Positions 52,574 to 63,082 of a stretch of DNA of 64,000 bases are shown here, one piece after another. The position numbers and the translations under genes were made by a program. How positions within the stretch are numbered: the stretch's first letter is position 1; the number at the start of each line of letters is the position of its first letter. Under the pieces are notes generated by a model that ran no database searches, was not told the origin of the DNA, and saw nothing but the letters and a program-made list of their open reading frames with translations. The DNA is from an uncultured bacterium. Its GTDB lineage: Bacteria > Verrucomicrobiota > Kiritimatiellia > RFP12 > CAIWXQ01. The stretch covers positions 1-64,000 of the forward strand of contig CAIWXQ010000045.1 in assembly GCA_903916675.1 (NCBI GenBank). The letters are read 5' to 3'.

Positions 52574-54706
52574 TTGGACGGCAAAGTCAAAGAATGCAAG
52601 GCGGTGAAGTCCGGCAATGCGCCGGATGGGCGCGAGGTTTCCCTCGCGCAGGTCCGCAATATCGGGATCGTGGCGCATATTGATGCGGGCAAAACCACGA
52701 CCACCGAGCGCATTCTTTTTTATGCCGGCCGCACGCACAAGCTGGGCAACGTCGACGACGGCAACACCGTCACCGACTGGATGATCCAGGAACGGGAGCG
52801 CGGCATCACCATTACGAGTGCCGCGATCACCTGTGCGTGGCATGATACGCAGATCAACATCATCGACACGCCCGGTCACGTGGATTTCACCATCGAGGTG
52901 GAGCGCTCGTTGCGCGTGCTCGATGGTGCCGTCGGCGTGTTCTGTGCAGTCGGCGGTGTGCAGCCGCAGTCCGAAACGGTCTGGCGACAGGCCGACAAGT
53001 ATCAGGTGCCGCGGCTGGCCTTCATCAACAAGATGGATCGCTTGGGTGCCGACTTCAAGGCCGTCGTGGCCGAAATCCGCCGCAAGCTGGGAGCCAATCC
53101 GGTTCCGCTCTTCCTCCCTTGGGGCCGTGAGTCTGGCTTTCAGGGAGTGATCGACCTGCTGGAGCGCCGGGCGCTGCAGTTCGACGACGCCACCCAGGGT
53201 CGAGAGGTGCGGGCGCTGGCGATTCCGGAGGAGTTGCGCGCCGACGTCGAGGAGGCGCGCGCCCGGTTGATCGAGCAGATCGCCGAGGTGGACGAGGAAC
53301 TGGTGCCGAAGTATCTGGAGACGCCGGACCTGCCGGCCGAGGTGCTGCGGCCGGCCATCCGGCGAGCCACCTTGGCGGGCAAGCTGGTTCCCGTGCTGTG
53401 CGGCTCGGCGCTGCGCAACAAGGGGGTGCAGCAGCTGCTGGATGCCGTGGTTGCCTACCTGCCGTCACCAGAGGATCGCCCGGCCATTGTGGCCACGGAA
53501 GTGAAAACCGGCGAACGCATTGCGCGGGAAGTGAATGACGCAGCCCCGCTGAGCGCGCTGGTGTTTAAGATCGCCACGGACCCCTATGTCGGGCGGCTCT
53601 TTTTCCTGCGGGTGTACTCGGGCAGGCTGCGCAAGGGGCAGAACGTGTACAACCCGCGCACGAAGAAGCGCGAGCGGGTGTTGAAGCTGGTGCGGTTGTT
53701 CGCGGACGCGCAGACCGAAAGCGAGTCGCTCTACACGGGTGACATCGGCGCGGCCGTGGGGCTGAAGGAAGCGACGACCGGCGACACCCTGTGCGCCGAG
53801 CATCAGCCCGTGGCGCTGGAACGGATCCAGGCGCCAGAACCGGTGATGTTCATGGCCATTGAGCCGAAGTCGCGAGCCGATCGCGAGAAGCTCGAGGACG
53901 CGCTGAAAGCACTGGCTTCCGAGGACCCCACCTGCATCGTGAGGCTGGACCCGGAGACCGGACAGACGATTTTGAGTGGCATGGGCGAGTTGCACCTGGA
54001 GATCCTGGTGGACCGTCTGCGCCGCGAGTTCTCGGTAGAAGCCAATACCGGTAAGCCGATGGTCTCGTACTACGAGACGGTGACGGCGACGGCCTGCGCC
54101 ACGCATCTCTTCGACCGCGAGCTCGGCGGCAAGCGCCACTGGGCCCGGATCACGGTGGAGGTGTCGCCTCGCGAGCGCGGGAGCGGGCATGCGACGGAGG
54201 TCGCGGCTGCAGCTCTGCGCAAGCTGGAGAACCATGAGGTTCTCCGCGACTGCCTCGAGCAGGGCCTGACGGATGGGATTCTGACTGGAGTGTTGGCGCG
54301 GTACCCGATGACGGACGTGCTGGCGCGGGTGACAGAAGTCGCGATCGCAGACGAAGAGACGGCCACGGATGTGGCCTTCCGAACGGCGGCGGTCATGGCG
54401 TTTCGGGAGGCAGCCTTGGGGGCGGGTCCCGAATTGCTCGAACCGATCATGTGCCTGGACATCGTCACGCCGCCGGAACACGTCGGCGAGGTGATCGGGG
54501 ACGTGAACGGACGGCGGGGACAGGTGCGGGACATGACGATGCGTGGCGACACGCAGCTCATTCGCGCGCAGGTGCCGCTGGCAGAGCTGTTCGGTTACGC
54601 GGGAGCGATTCGGTCGCTCACGCGGGGACGCGCCAGCTATACGATGGAGCCCGACGAGTTCGCCGTGGTGCCGAAGGCAGTGAGAGAACAACTACTGAAC
54701 AGGTGA
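52574..54706 (+). CDS. EF-G paralogue in str operon, EF-G2-like
   Basis: About 710 residues from the TTG at 52574, which has ggagcagg upstream. A GTG at 52604 is an alternative that removes ten residues. G1 [22 protein letters not shown] and NKMD are intact, so it is a GTPase. The segment [12 protein letters not shown] (59-70) differs from the GEVHDGAATMDWM of ordinary EF-G. As I remember it, the pattern is that of mitochondrial EF-G2 and the spdEFG2 group, known for ribosome recycling rather than translocation. It occupies the place of fusA between rpsG and rpsJ, and tuf is missing. Confidence 0.88.
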   Translation: MDGKVKECKAVKSGNAPDGREVSLAQVRNIGIVAHIDAGKTTTTERILFYAGRTHKLGNVDDGNTVTDWMIQERERGITITSAAITCAWHDTQINIIDTPGHVDFTIEVERSLRVLDGAVGVFCAVGGVQPQSETVWRQADKYQVPRLAFINKMDRLGADFKAVVAEIRRKLGANPVPLFLPWGRESGFQGVIDLLERRALQFDDATQGREVRALAIPEELRADVEEARARLIEQIAEVDEELVPKYLETPDLPAEVLRPAIRRATLAGKLVPVLCGSALRNKGVQQLLDAVVAYLPSPEDRPAIVATEVKTGERIAREVNDAAPLSALVFKIATDPYVGRLFFLRVYSGRLRKGQNVYNPRTKKRERVLKLVRLFADAQTESESLYTGDIGAAVGLKEATTGDTLCAEHQPVALERIQAPEPVMFMAIEPKSRADREKLEDALKALASEDPTCIVRLDPETGQTILSGMGELHLEILVDRLRREFSVEANTGKPMVSYYETVTATACATHLFDRELGGKRHWARITVEVSPRERGSGHATEVAAAALRKLENHEVLRDCLEQGLTDGILTGVLARYPMTDVLARVTEVAIADEETATDVAFRTAAVMAFREAALGAGPELLEPIMCLDIVTPPEHVGEVIGDVNGRRGQVRDMTMRGDTQLIRAQVPLAELFGYAGAIRSLTRGRASYTMEPDEFAVVPKAVREQLLNR

Positions 54707-54713
54707 CGCGAGA

Positions 54714-55022
54714 ATGCAAAGTCAGCGCATACGCATTCGGTTGCAGGGTTACGACCATCGGGTGTTGGACCAGGCTGTGACGGATATCATCGACACGGCC
54801 CGCAGCACCGGGGCTCAGGTGGTGGGCCCGATTCCGCTCCCGACGCGGATCGAGCGCTTCACCGTGAACCGGAGCCCCCACGTGGACAAGAAGTCCATGG
54901 ATCAGTTTGAAATGCGGACGCACAAGCGGCTGCTCGACATCGTCAGCCCCACGGCTAAGACGGTGGACGAGTTGAAAAAGCTGAACCTGCCCGCGGGTGT
55001 GGACATCGCAATCCGCATCTGA
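54714..55022 (+). CDS. rpsJ: Ribosomal protein S10
   Basis: 102 residues. [14 protein letters not shown] at 6-19, GPIPLPTR and [25 protein letters not shown] are unmistakable. It is 7 bases from the EF-G2-like stop and starts the S10 block. It also takes part in transcription antitermination with NusB in other bacteria. Confidence 0.97.
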   Translation: MQSQRIRIRLQGYDHRVLDQAVTDIIDTARSTGAQVVGPIPLPTRIERFTVNRSPHVDKKSMDQFEMRTHKRLLDIVSPTAKTVDELKKLNLPAGVDIAIRI

Positions 55023-55038
55023 GCGGGATGGAGCAACC

Positions 55039-55731
55039 ATGCAAGGTCTGATTGGAAAGAAGATTGGCATGACGCAGGTCTGGGACGCCCAGGGCCGGCG
55101 CGTCGCCGTGACGGTCATCGAAGCCGGGCCGTGCCCGGTCGTGCAGGTCAAGGCACCGGAGAAGGACGGCTACGCGGCGGTCCAGCTCGGGTTTGGCGCC
55201 CAGCAGGCCAGGCGCCTGAGCAAGGCGCAGGCCACGCGCTACGAGAAGGCGGGCGTTGCACCCTGCCGCACGCTGCGCGAGTTCCGGCTGGCGGCCGACG
55301 AGACGATGAAGGTCGGCGAGCAGGTCACGGTTGCGGTGTTTGAGGGCGTTGCGCGGGTCGATGTCTCGGGCACGAGCAAGGGACGCGGCTTCTCGGGTGT
55401 GGTGCGCCGCCATAGCATGGCCGGTGGCCCGATGACCCACGGCGGCCACTCGAAGCGCCGCATCGGCGGCATCGGCGCACGCGATCTGCCAGGCTGGGTG
55501 CATAAGGGCAAGCGCATGCCCGGCCACATGGGCGCGGTGTTGCGCACGGCGCGCAACCTGATCGTGGTTCAGGTGCGCACGGACGACAATCTGTTGCTGG
55601 TTCAGGGCGCGGTTCCGGGTCCGGTGGGCGGCGTGGTGGTGATCCACAAGGCCCTCAGCCAGGCCGTCAGCAAGGTGCCGGTCGCCAAGGCGGGCAAGGA
55701 AGTCAAGGGCGGCAAGGCCGCGAAGAAGTAG
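55039..55731 (+). CDS. rplC: Ribosomal protein L3
   Basis: 230 residues starting MQGLIGKKIGMTQVWD; a longer frame begins inside rpsJ and is not used. GVVRRHSMAGGPMTHGGHSKRRIGGIG at about 119-145 is the conserved core, with GKRMPGHMGA following. The Lys-rich C-terminal tail (GKEVKGGKAAKK) is a little longer than usual. Confidence 0.96.
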   Translation: MQGLIGKKIGMTQVWDAQGRRVAVTVIEAGPCPVVQVKAPEKDGYAAVQLGFGAQQARRLSKAQATRYEKAGVAPCRTLREFRLAADETMKVGEQVTVAVFEGVARVDVSGTSKGRGFSGVVRRHSMAGGPMTHGGHSKRRIGGIGARDLPGWVHKGKRMPGHMGAVLRTARNLIVVQVRTDDNLLLVQGAVPGPVGGVVVIHKALSQAVSKVPVAKAGKEVKGGKAAKK

Positions 55732-55739
55732 GGAATCCG

Positions 55740-56384
55740 ATGAGTGCGATCAAACTGTTCAAGTCCACCGGCGAACCCGGCGGCGACGTGGCGCTGGATG
55801 ACGCGCTGCTGGTCCTCGATCGCGGCGCCCAGGCCGTGAAGGACGTGGTCGTGGCGACGCGGAACGCGCGCCGCGCCGGGACGGCCTCCACGCTCTCCAA
55901 GGGCGAGGTCGCCGGCAGCAACAAGAAGCCTTGGAAACAGAAGGGCACGGGTCGTGCGCGCGCCGGCCTGCGGCAGTCTCCCGTGTGGCGCGGCGGCGCT
56001 GTGGCGTTCGGCCCGCGCCCCCGCAGCTTCGCCAGCAAGATCAACCGCAAGGTGATGCAGCTCGCGTACCAGCACGCATTCAGCGACCGTGTCCGCGAGG
56101 GTCGCGTGATGGTCATCGAGCGCTTCGCGATGGCCGAGGCCAAGACCAAGGTGCTGGCCGCGCTGCTCGCGAAGCTCGGTCTGGACCGCGGCTGCCTGAT
56201 CGTCGTGGATGTGCCTGACGCCAATCTGGTGCGCGCCGCGCGCAACATTCCGAAGGTTGCTGTTGTCAGAGCGGCCGATGTTGGTGTATATGATCTGGTT
56301 CGCTACCGCGCAGTCCTGACGACGCGCGCGGCTCTGGCGGCCCTGACGGCCCGCCTGGCGAAGAAGGCGGAGGTGGCGGCATGA
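55740..56384 (+). CDS. rplD: Ribosomal protein L4
   Basis: 214 residues. The loop that lines the exit tunnel is visible as KPWKQKGTGRARAGLRQSPVWRGGAVAFGP at about 62-91. The C-terminus binds RNA through VRAARNIPKVAVVRAADVGVYDL. It ends overlapping rplW in ATGA. Autoregulation of the S10 operon by L4, known in E. coli, cannot be inferred here. Confidence 0.96.
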   Translation: MSAIKLFKSTGEPGGDVALDDALLVLDRGAQAVKDVVVATRNARRAGTASTLSKGEVAGSNKKPWKQKGTGRARAGLRQSPVWRGGAVAFGPRPRSFASKINRKVMQLAYQHAFSDRVREGRVMVIERFAMAEAKTKVLAALLAKLGLDRGCLIVVDVPDANLVRAARNIPKVAVVRAADVGVYDLVRYRAVLTTRAALAALTARLAKKAEVAA

Positions 56385-56659
56385 AGCACGCCGGAATTAT
56401 CCGCAGGATCCAGGTGACCGAGAAGGGCACGATCCTGGGAGCACAAAACCAGTTTCAGCTTGAGGTGGCGGTGAAGGCCAGAAAGCCCGAGATCTGCCAG
56501 GCGGTCGAGAAGCAGTTCGGCGTGCACGTGCTGGCGGTCAACACCCAGAACTACAAGGGCGAGACACGCGTGTTGCGCAACCGGCGCACGGCCCGCACGT
56601 CCGACTGGAAGCGCGCGATCGTGACGCTGAAGCCGGGCGAGCGCATCGAGGCTGTGTAA
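56381..56659 (+). CDS. rplW: Ribosomal protein L23
   Basis: 92 residues. VTEKGTILGAQNQFQLEVAVKARKPEICQAVEKQFGVHVLAVN is the usual fold; it sits by the tunnel exit where trigger factor docks. The start overlaps the rplD stop. Confidence 0.95.
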   Translation: MKHAGIIRRIQVTEKGTILGAQNQFQLEVAVKARKPEICQAVEKQFGVHVLAVNTQNYKGETRVLRNRRTARTSDWKRAIVTLKPGERIEAV

Positions 56660-56680
56660 CGCCGCCGGAGGAGACGAGAG

Positions 56681-57505
56681 ATGGGGCTCAAGACATTCAA
56701 ACCGACGTCCGATGGTCAGCGCCACCACGTGGCCCAGACGTTCGAAGAAATTACGGAGCTGCGTCCGGAGCGCCAGCTGACCGAGGCGCACAAGCGCGGT
56801 TCGGGCCGCAACAACGTCGGCCGGATCACCACGCGGCATCGCGGCGGCGGTGTGCGCTCGCGCTACCGTATCGTGGACTTTCGGCGCGACAAGCTCGGCA
56901 TTCCGGCGCGTGTGGCGGCGATCGCCTACGACCCGAACCGCAGTGCGAACCTGGCCCTGCTGCACTACGTGGACGGCGAGAAGCGTTACATCCTGGCGCC
57001 GGAAGGTTTGGTCGTGGGCGCGCTGGTGCTGGCCGGCCCGGACGCGGAGCCCAGCGTGGGCAACGCCGTGCCGTTGGAGAAAGTGCCGCTTGGACTCTTC
57101 GTGCACAATATCGAACTGGTCCCCGGCAAGGGCGGCGCGCTCGCGCGCTCCGCAGGCAACAGCTGCCAGGTTATGTCCCGCGAGGGTGATTTTGCGACGC
57201 TGCGCCTCCCCTCGGGAGAGGTGCGCCGCGTGAATGTCCGCTGCTTGGCCACCATTGGCAAGGTCGGCAACGCGGAGTGGAGCAGCGTGGAGTTTGGCAA
57301 GGCCGGCCGCAAGCGCTGGATGGGCATCCGTCCGACCGTGCGTGGTGTGGCCATGAACCCGGTTGACCATCCGATGGGCGGCGGCGAAGGCCGCACGTCT
57401 GGCGGCGGTCACCCGCGCTCCCCGTGGGGGCAGTTGGCGAAGGGCGGCAAGACGCGCAGCCCGCGCAAGCCATCCGGCAAATTCATCGTCAAGCGGAGAA
57501 AGTAA
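56681..57505 (+). CDS. rplB: Ribosomal protein L2
   Basis: 274 residues. [26 protein letters not shown] near the start and [29 protein letters not shown] near the end are the hallmark blocks; the histidine in the latter is important for peptidyl transfer. It follows ccggaggag. Confidence 0.97.
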   Translation: MGLKTFKPTSDGQRHHVAQTFEEITELRPERQLTEAHKRGSGRNNVGRITTRHRGGGVRSRYRIVDFRRDKLGIPARVAAIAYDPNRSANLALLHYVDGEKRYILAPEGLVVGALVLAGPDAEPSVGNAVPLEKVPLGLFVHNIELVPGKGGALARSAGNSCQVMSREGDFATLRLPSGEVRRVNVRCLATIGKVGNAEWSSVEFGKAGRKRWMGIRPTVRGVAMNPVDHPMGGGEGRTSGGGHPRSPWGQLAKGGKTRSPRKPSGKFIVKRRK

Positions 57506-57508
57506 GCC

Positions 57509-57790
57509 ATGGCGCGGTCCCTCAAAAAAGGTCCCTATGTGGATCCCAAGCTCCTCCGCAAGGTCGAGCAGATGAACAAATCCGGCCGGAAGATCCCGAT
57601 CAAGACTTGGTCGCGGCGCTCGATGATCACGCCGGAGTTCATCGGTCACACGTTCGCCATCCACAACGGGAAGCAGCACATCCCGATCTTCATCACGGAG
57701 AACATGGTGGGGCACCGCCTCGGCGAGTTTGCCGCCACCCGCATTTTCCGCGCTCATGGCACCCACACCGATAAGGTTGTGGCGCGGTAG
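57509..57790 (+). CDS. rpsS: Ribosomal protein S19
   Basis: 93 residues: [16 protein letters not shown], then [30 protein letters not shown] and [10 protein letters not shown]. It is three bases from rplB and binds in the 30S head with S13. Confidence 0.97.
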   Translation: MARSLKKGPYVDPKLLRKVEQMNKSGRKIPIKTWSRRSMITPEFIGHTFAIHNGKQHIPIFITENMVGHRLGEFAATRIFRAHGTHTDKVVAR

Positions 57791-57803
57791 GAGAGCAGCA
57801 AGC

Positions 57804-58154
57804 ATGGAAGTGACAGCCAGAACGCGTAATGTCCGGCTTTCGGCGCTGAAGGGTCGTCCCTTGGCGCGCAAGGTGCAGGGCCTGCCGGTCGCGCAGGCGC
57901 TGCAGGTGACCGATTTCAGCCCGCAGAAGGCCGCGTTGACGCTGAGCAAGACGATCAAGTCGGCGGTGGCCAACGCGCGGGCCAAGAACTTGGATGTTGA
58001 CCGCCTGCGTGTGAAACTCGCGGTGTTCGACGAGGGAACGCGGATGCGGCGGCACTGGGCGCGCGCGCGCGGCAGCGCCAGCCCCATCGCGCGGCGGTTG
58101 TGCCATATCAAGGTGGTGGTGTCGGACGGTCAGCCGGATCAGTCGGCCGTATAG
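57804..58154 (+). CDS. rplV: Ribosomal protein L22
   Basis: 116 residues from the ATG at 57804. ARTRNVRLSALKGRPLARKVQGLPV and the tunnel loop ARARGSASPIARRLCHIKVVV are conserved. An upstream frame extension reaching into rpsS is not used. Confidence 0.95.
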   Translation: MEVTARTRNVRLSALKGRPLARKVQGLPVAQALQVTDFSPQKAALTLSKTIKSAVANARAKNLDVDRLRVKLAVFDEGTRMRRHWARARGSASPIARRLCHIKVVVSDGQPDQSAV

Positions 58155-58183
58155 GCCGGTGTTGGTAGGGAAGGAGCGGCACG

Positions 58184-58858
58184 TTGGGACAGAAAGTCAA
58201 TCCGATCGGCTTCCGAATCGCGCTGGATAAGCAGTGGCGGTCGCGCTGGTTCAGCGGGAAGAAGCATTTTGGCGAACTGCTCACGGAGGATCTGATGATC
58301 CGTGAGGAGGTTCGCAAGAGCCTGGAAAACGCGGCGGTCGCCAAGATCGTCATCGAGCGCTATGCCAACCGCGTGCGGGTGAACATCCACACTGCGCGCC
58401 CCGGCATCGTGATCGGCCGCAAAGGGCAGGACATCGAAAAAGTCCGCGCCGACCTCGCCAAGAGGACCGGTAAGGAGATCTACGTCGAGATCCATGAAGT
58501 GCGGGACCCGGATGCCAACGCCCAGCTGGTGGCCGAGAGCATCGCGCAGCAGGTCGAACGCCGCGTGGCCATCAAGCGCGCCATCAAGCGCGCCGAGAAG
58601 GTCGCCATGGACATGGGCGTCGACGGCATCAAGATCCGCTGCTGCGGCCGCATCAACAACGCCGAGATCTCTCGCGTCGAGTGGAGCAAGCAGGGGAAGG
58701 TTCCGCTTCACACGCTGCGCGCGAACATCGACTACGGCTTTGCCGAGGCGCACACGACGGCCGGCCTGATCGGCGTCAAGGTCTGGATCTGCAAGAAGGA
58801 CGATTTCCAGCCGGCGCGCACCAACGCCAGGAGACGCACCAATGCCTCTCATGCCTAA
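58184..58858 (+). CDS. rpsC: Ribosomal protein S3
   Basis: 224 residues, start TTG at 58184 with ggaagga 15 bases before. [22 protein letters not shown], the KH domain [19 protein letters not shown] and [20 protein letters not shown] are present. The C-terminus is short and basic, overlapping rplP by 17 bases. Confidence 0.96.
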   Translation: MGQKVNPIGFRIALDKQWRSRWFSGKKHFGELLTEDLMIREEVRKSLENAAVAKIVIERYANRVRVNIHTARPGIVIGRKGQDIEKVRADLAKRTGKEIYVEIHEVRDPDANAQLVAESIAQQVERRVAIKRAIKRAEKVAMDMGVDGIKIRCCGRINNAEISRVEWSKQGKVPLHTLRANIDYGFAEAHTTAGLIGVKVWICKKDDFQPARTNARRRTNASHA

Positions 58859-59252
58859 GCGGGTCAAGCACCGCAAACAATCGAAGGGGAACCGCAGCGG
58901 CTTCGCCACCTCCGGCACGGAGCTGGCATACGGCGATTTCGGGCTGAAGTCGCTCGATCGCGGCTGGCTCAAGAGCGTGCAGATCGAGGCGTGCCGCGTG
59001 GCCGTCAACCGCTTCATGAAGCGCAAGGGAAAGCTCTGGATCCGCTTGTTCCCGGACAAGCCGATCACTCGCAAGCCCATCGAAGTGCGCATGGGCAAGG
59101 GCAAGGGCAATCCCGAGTTCTGGGTGGCCGTGGTGCTGCCTGGCAAAATGCTGTTTGAGGTCGGCGGCGTGCCCGACGCCGTGGCGCGTGAGTGCCTGCG
59201 GCTGGCGTCCACGAAGCTGGGGCTCCGCACGCAGTTGGTGAGCCGCCGGTAA
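58842..59252 (+). CDS. rplP: Ribosomal protein L16
   Basis: 136 residues. [16 protein letters not shown] at the start and [28 protein letters not shown] at the end fit. The start overlaps the end of rpsC; an ATG three codons later is a possible alternative. Confidence 0.96.
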   Translation: MPLMPKRVKHRKQSKGNRSGFATSGTELAYGDFGLKSLDRGWLKSVQIEACRVAVNRFMKRKGKLWIRLFPDKPITRKPIEVRMGKGKGNPEFWVAVVLPGKMLFEVGGVPDAVARECLRLASTKLGLRTQLVSRR

Positions 59253-59273
59253 CGGCAGGAGACGTGGCACCCG

Positions 59274-59471
59274 ATGAAGACCAGAGAATTAAGGGAACTG
59301 AAGGCGGAGGAGCTCGACCAGCGCATCCGCGAGGTCACGCAGGAGCTGCGTGACCTGCAGCTGAAGCACCGGACGGGCGAGGGCGCCGACAAGCCCGTGC
59401 GCATCCGCCTGCTGCGCCGCGAAGTGGCGCGCATGCAGACGGTGGCGCACGTGCGGAAGGCAGGCAAGTGA
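59274..59471 (+). CDS. rpmC: Ribosomal protein L29
   Basis: 65 residues, two helices (TRELRELKAEELDQRIREVTQELRDLQLKHR). It binds near the exit tunnel beside L23. It shares one base with the next start. Confidence 0.95.
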   Translation: MKTRELRELKAEELDQRIREVTQELRDLQLKHRTGEGADKPVRIRLLRREVARMQTVAHVRKAGK

Positions 59472-59770
59472 TGGCCGAGACGAAGACAACGACTGAGACG
59501 GCGGACCGCGGCAGCCGCAAGCACCGCAAGGGCGTGGTGCTGAGCAAGAGCGGCGACAAGAGCATCGTGGTGCGGTTTGAGCGCCGCCGGCCGCATCCCA
59601 AGTACGGCAAGGTGATGCGTCAGTTCAAGAAGTACCATGTGCATGACGAGCGCAACGAAGCCAAGGTGGGCGACCTGGCGGAGATCGCCGAGTGCCGCCC
59701 CATGAGCCGGCTGAAGCACTGGCGGTTGGTGGCGGTGACGCCGGCCGCTGAAGGAGCGCAGAAGGCATGA
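59471..59770 (+). CDS. rpsQ: Ribosomal protein S17
   Basis: 99 residues from the ATG at 59471 (a GTG just before is less likely). [42 protein letters not shown] and [19 protein letters not shown] are typical. The N-terminus has about ten extra Thr/Glu residues compared with E. coli. Confidence 0.96.
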   Translation: MAETKTTTETADRGSRKHRKGVVLSKSGDKSIVVRFERRRPHPKYGKVMRQFKKYHVHDERNEAKVGDLAEIAECRPMSRLKHWRLVAVTPAAEGAQKA

Positions 59771-60132
59771 TTCAGGAAGGTACCGAACTGGTGGTGGCCG
59801 ATAACACCGGCGCCAAGCTGGCGATGTGCTTCCGTGTCATCGGCCAGCGCAAGCGCTATGCCCACATCGGCGACGTGATCAAGGTGGCCGTCAAGGAGGC
59901 CTTGCCGACCGGTGCGGTCAAAAAGGGTCAGGTCTGCCTGGCAGTGGTGGTGCGCACCGGTCATGCGATCCGCCGCGCGGACGGCTCGGTTGTGCGGTTT
60001 GACCAGAACGCCTGCGTGGTGGTGGACGCCAAGCTGAATCCGCTGGGTACGCGCATCTTCGGCCCCGTGGCGCGCGAACTGCGCGACAAGAACTACATGA
60101 AAGTGATCTCGCTGGCGCCGGAGGTGGTCTGA
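59767..60132 (+). CDS. rplN: Ribosomal protein L14
   Basis: 121 residues: [52 protein letters not shown] and [27 protein letters not shown]. It overlaps rpsQ in ATGA and abuts rplX. Confidence 0.97.
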   Translation: MIQEGTELVVADNTGAKLAMCFRVIGQRKRYAHIGDVIKVAVKEALPTGAVKKGQVCLAVVVRTGHAIRRADGSVVRFDQNACVVVDAKLNPLGTRIFGPVARELRDKNYMKVISLAPEVV

Positions 60133-60447
60133 ATGAGCGTGGCACGCATCAAGAAGGATGACACGGTGTTCGTCACCACGGGCGTCTTCGCCGGACAGAC
60201 CGGCAAGGTCCTTCGGATCCTGCCCGGCCGCGGCAAGGCCGTGGTCGAGGGCATCAACGTGGCGAAGAAGGCCGTGCCGAAATCGCAGACAGCGCCCCAG
60301 GGCGGCTTCGTGCGGCGCGAGGCACCCATCGATCTATCGAATCTCATGCCCTACGATCCGGACAAGAAGATGGGCACGCGCATCACGCGCGAACGACAGG
60401 GCGGCCAGCTCACGCGCCGGTCCAAGCGTTCCGGAAAGTTGCTGTAG
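60133..60447 (+). CDS. rplX: Ribosomal protein L24
   Basis: 104 residues. KOW motif [38 protein letters not shown] at about 5-42. The start directly follows the rplN stop. Confidence 0.95.
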   Translation: MSVARIKKDDTVFVTTGVFAGQTGKVLRILPGRGKAVVEGINVAKKAVPKSQTAPQGGFVRREAPIDLSNLMPYDPDKKMGTRITRERQGGQLTRRSKRSGKLL

Positions 60448-60460
60448 AGGAGCGGCGAAC

Positions 60461-61000
60461 ATGGCCAGACTCAAGGACAAGTATCGCAAGGAACTGGTGC
60501 CGGCGTTGCACGCCAAGCTGGGGGTTAAAAACCCCATGCTCGTGCCGCGCCTCACCAAGGTGGTCGTCAACATGGGGTTCGGCATTGTCGAGAAGGACGC
60601 GCAGAAGTCGCTCCTTCAGGACTTCGCCGCGCTCACCGGCCAGCTGCCGATGATCTGCAAGGCCCGGAAGAGCATCTCGAACTTCAAGCTTCGCGAGGGC
60701 ATGGTCATCGGCGCCAAGGTGACCCTGCGCGGCGACCGGATGTACGAGTTCGTCGACCGTCTGATCAACGCGGCGCTGCCGCGCATCCGCGACTTTCGCG
60801 GGGTCGCCAACCGCGGTTTTGACGGGCGGGGAAACTACACGCTTGGCCTGAAGGAACAGACAATTTTTCCCGAGATCGCCGGCGGTTCTGGCGGGGGCAC
60901 GGAAAAGGGCATGGACATCACGTTTGTGACGACGGCCCGCAACGACAAAGAGGCGCGCGAACTGCTGACCCAGCTGGGCATGCCGTTCGCGGGCCGCTGA
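60461..61000 (+). CDS. rplE: Ribosomal protein L5
   Basis: 179 residues from [16 protein letters not shown], preceded by gaggagcgg. [49 protein letters not shown] and [11 protein letters not shown] are conserved. It binds 5S rRNA. Confidence 0.97.
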   Translation: MARLKDKYRKELVPALHAKLGVKNPMLVPRLTKVVVNMGFGIVEKDAQKSLLQDFAALTGQLPMICKARKSISNFKLREGMVIGAKVTLRGDRMYEFVDRLINAALPRIRDFRGVANRGFDGRGNYTLGLKEQTIFPEIAGGSGGGTEKGMDITFVTTARNDKEARELLTQLGMPFAGR

Positions 61001-61013
61001 AAGGGGAGTGGCC

Positions 61014-61199
61014 GTGGCCAAGACCTGTTTGATTGTAAAGGCGAAACGTAAGCCAAAATTCTCGTCGCGCAAGTACTACCGCTGCTCACGCTGCGGTCGT
61101 CCGCGCGCGGTGATGCGCAAGTTCCAGCTCTGCCGTTTGTGTTTCCGCGAGCTGGCTGTGTCCGGACAGATCCCGGGCGTGACCAAGGCAAGCTGGTGA
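61014..61199 (+). CDS. rpsN: Ribosomal protein S14, zinc-binding type
   Basis: 61 residues, the standard short form, from the GTG at 61014 (aaggggag six bases before; an earlier GTG at 61008 is too close). Zinc ribbon [21 protein letters not shown]. The long zinc-free form is not seen. Confidence 0.95.
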   Translation: MAKTCLIVKAKRKPKFSSRKYYRCSRCGRPRAVMRKFQLCRLCFRELAVSGQIPGVTKASW

Positions 61200-61209
61200 G
61201 GGCAGGAAG

Positions 61210-61605
61210 ATGAGTTGGTCGGACCCCATTTCGGATATGTTGACGCGCATCCGCAACGCGCAAAAGGCCGGCATGCCTTCGCTGGATATGCCGGGCTCCC
61301 GCCTCAAGGGCGAGATTGCGCGCGTGATGCAGGCCGAAGGCTACATCGCCGGCTACACCCTCACAGGTGAGGGCCGCCGCATGCTGCACATCGACCTGAA
61401 GTACAACGAGCTGGCAGAGCCTGCCATTCGCGGCCTGCGCCGCGAGAGCAAACCGGGCTTGCGCCGCTTCAGCGGCTTCAAGGAGATCCCCCGCGTCCTT
61501 GGCGGCATGGGCACTGCGGTGCTGAGCACCTCGGGCGGCGTCATGAGCGGCAAGGATGCCCGCCAGCGCAAGCTGGGCGGCGAACTGATCTGCACCATCT
61601 GGTAA
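61210..61605 (+). CDS. rpsH: Ribosomal protein S8
   Basis: 131 residues. [33 protein letters not shown] and [28 protein letters not shown] are as expected. S8 represses the spc operon in E. coli; no such site was sought here. Confidence 0.96.
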   Translation: MSWSDPISDMLTRIRNAQKAGMPSLDMPGSRLKGEIARVMQAEGYIAGYTLTGEGRRMLHIDLKYNELAEPAIRGLRRESKPGLRRFSGFKEIPRVLGGMGTAVLSTSGGVMSGKDARQRKLGGELICTIW

Positions 61606-61615
61606 GGAGAGCGTG

Positions 61616-62152
61616 ATGTCGAGAATCGGCAAACAGCCGGTCGTCGTTCCGGCCGGCGTCACTGTGACCGCCCTGGGCGGGCAGGTGACCGTCAAGGGCC
61701 CGCTGGGGCAGCTCGCGCGCGAGCTCCCCAAAGGGATCACGGCGCGCGTCGAGGCCGGCAAGGTCATCGTGGCGCGCACCGACGATTCCCGCGGCCAGAA
61801 GAGCTGCCACGGCCTGAGCCGTACCCTGCTCGTGAATATGATCGAGGGCGTGACCAAGGGGTACCGCAAGGAACTCATCATCGAGGGCACGGGCTTCAAG
61901 GCCGCAGTGCAGGGGAACAAGCTGCAGCTCTGGCTGGGATTCGCCTCGTCTAAGGAGTTCACCATCCCGGCGGGGATCAAGGTTACCGAGAAGCAGGGTG
62001 TGCAGCTCACAGTGGACGGCATTGACAAGGAACTGGTGGGCGACACCACGGCCCGCATCCGCGGGCACTTCCCCGCCGAGCCGTACAAGGGCAAGGGAAT
62101 CAAGTACGTCGGCGAGCAAATCCGCCGCAAGCAAGGCAAGACCGTCGCGTAA
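61616..62152 (+). CDS. rplF: Ribosomal protein L6
   Basis: 178 residues from the ATG at 61616, after aaggagag. MSRIGKQPVVVPAGVTV, GFASSKEFTIPAGIKVTEKQGVQLTVDGIDKELVGDTTA and PYKGKGIKYVGEQIRRKQGKT are the hallmark segments. The C-terminal end is slightly long. Confidence 0.96.
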   Translation: MSRIGKQPVVVPAGVTVTALGGQVTVKGPLGQLARELPKGITARVEAGKVIVARTDDSRGQKSCHGLSRTLLVNMIEGVTKGYRKELIIEGTGFKAAVQGNKLQLWLGFASSKEFTIPAGIKVTEKQGVQLTVDGIDKELVGDTTARIRGHFPAEPYKGKGIKYVGEQIRRKQGKTVA

Positions 62153-62178
62153 GCGCACCGGGGCAAGCGGAGCATGAC

Positions 62179-62559
62179 ATGAGTTTCAATCGCAAGGAAC
62201 AGCGCACCACACGGCATCGTCGCCTGCGTCAGCGCGTACAGGGCACGGCGGAGCGGCCGCGCATGGCGATCTTCATCTCGAACAGGCACCTGTACGTGCA
62301 GTTCATTGATGACCTCGCCGGACGCACGCTGGCGGCCACCACTTCGGGCACGGCCGTCAAGGGGTGCAACTTGGCCACCGCCAAGCAGGTTGGCGCGCTG
62401 GCCGCTGAGGCCGCGCTGGCCAAGGGATTGCGGCGGGTGGTGGTGGACCGCGGCGGGTTCCGCTTCCATGGCCGCGTGAAGCAACTGGTCGAGGCGGCCG
62501 TATCCGGCGGCCTCAAGATTACCAACGACGCCGCGCCTGCGGCGGAGGTGACGAAGTGA
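62179..62559 (+). CDS. rplR: Ribosomal protein L18
   Basis: 126 residues. [41 protein letters not shown] and [27 protein letters not shown] fit. It ends overlapping rpsE by four bases and binds 5S rRNA. Confidence 0.96.
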   Translation: MSFNRKEQRTTRHRRLRQRVQGTAERPRMAIFISNRHLYVQFIDDLAGRTLAATTSGTAVKGCNLATAKQVGALAAEAALAKGLRRVVVDRGGFRFHGRVKQLVEAAVSGGLKITNDAAPAAEVTK

Positions 62560-63050
62560 GCGCGATGGATCGAACTTCCAGGAACCAGACCCCCAGCGAC
62601 GGCCTGGACGAGCGCGTGGTTTTCGTGAACCGCTGCGCCAAGGTTGTGAAGGGCGGGCGCCGCTTCAGCTTCAGCGCCGTGGTGGTCGTCGGCAACGGTG
62701 CTGGCAGCGTGGGCTTCGGGTTCGGCAAGGCCAACGAGGTCAGCGACGCCATCCGCAAGGGCGGTGAGGCCGCGCGCAAGCGAATGATCCGCGTCACCAT
62801 GCACGGCAAGACCATCCCGCACGAGGTCTTCGGCACGTGCGACGGCGGACGCGTACTGCTGAAACCCGCCCCGGACGGCTCCGGCGTAATCGCGGGCGGC
62901 GGCATGCGCCCTGTGCTCGAGGCCGCTGGCGTGCGCGATGTGATCGGCAAGTCACTCGGCAGTAAGAATCGCTTGAACGTGGTCAAGGCCACGATCGCTT
63001 CTCTTCAGAAACTCCGCTCGGCTGAAAGTATCGCGGCCGCGCGGGCATGA
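62556..63050 (+). CDS. rpsE: Ribosomal protein S5
   Basis: 164 residues. The GTG at 62556 overlaps the rplR stop; an ATG three codons on is an alternative. [45 protein letters not shown] and [36 protein letters not shown] are typical. rplO starts 33 bases later, with no rpmD between. Confidence 0.97.
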   Translation: MSAMDRTSRNQTPSDGLDERVVFVNRCAKVVKGGRRFSFSAVVVVGNGAGSVGFGFGKANEVSDAIRKGGEAARKRMIRVTMHGKTIPHEVFGTCDGGRVLLKPAPDGSGVIAGGGMRPVLEAAGVRDVIGKSLGSKNRLNVVKATIASLQKLRSAESIAAARA

Positions 63051-63082
63051 CCCGTTTCGATCGTCATCGGAGACAGCACACC

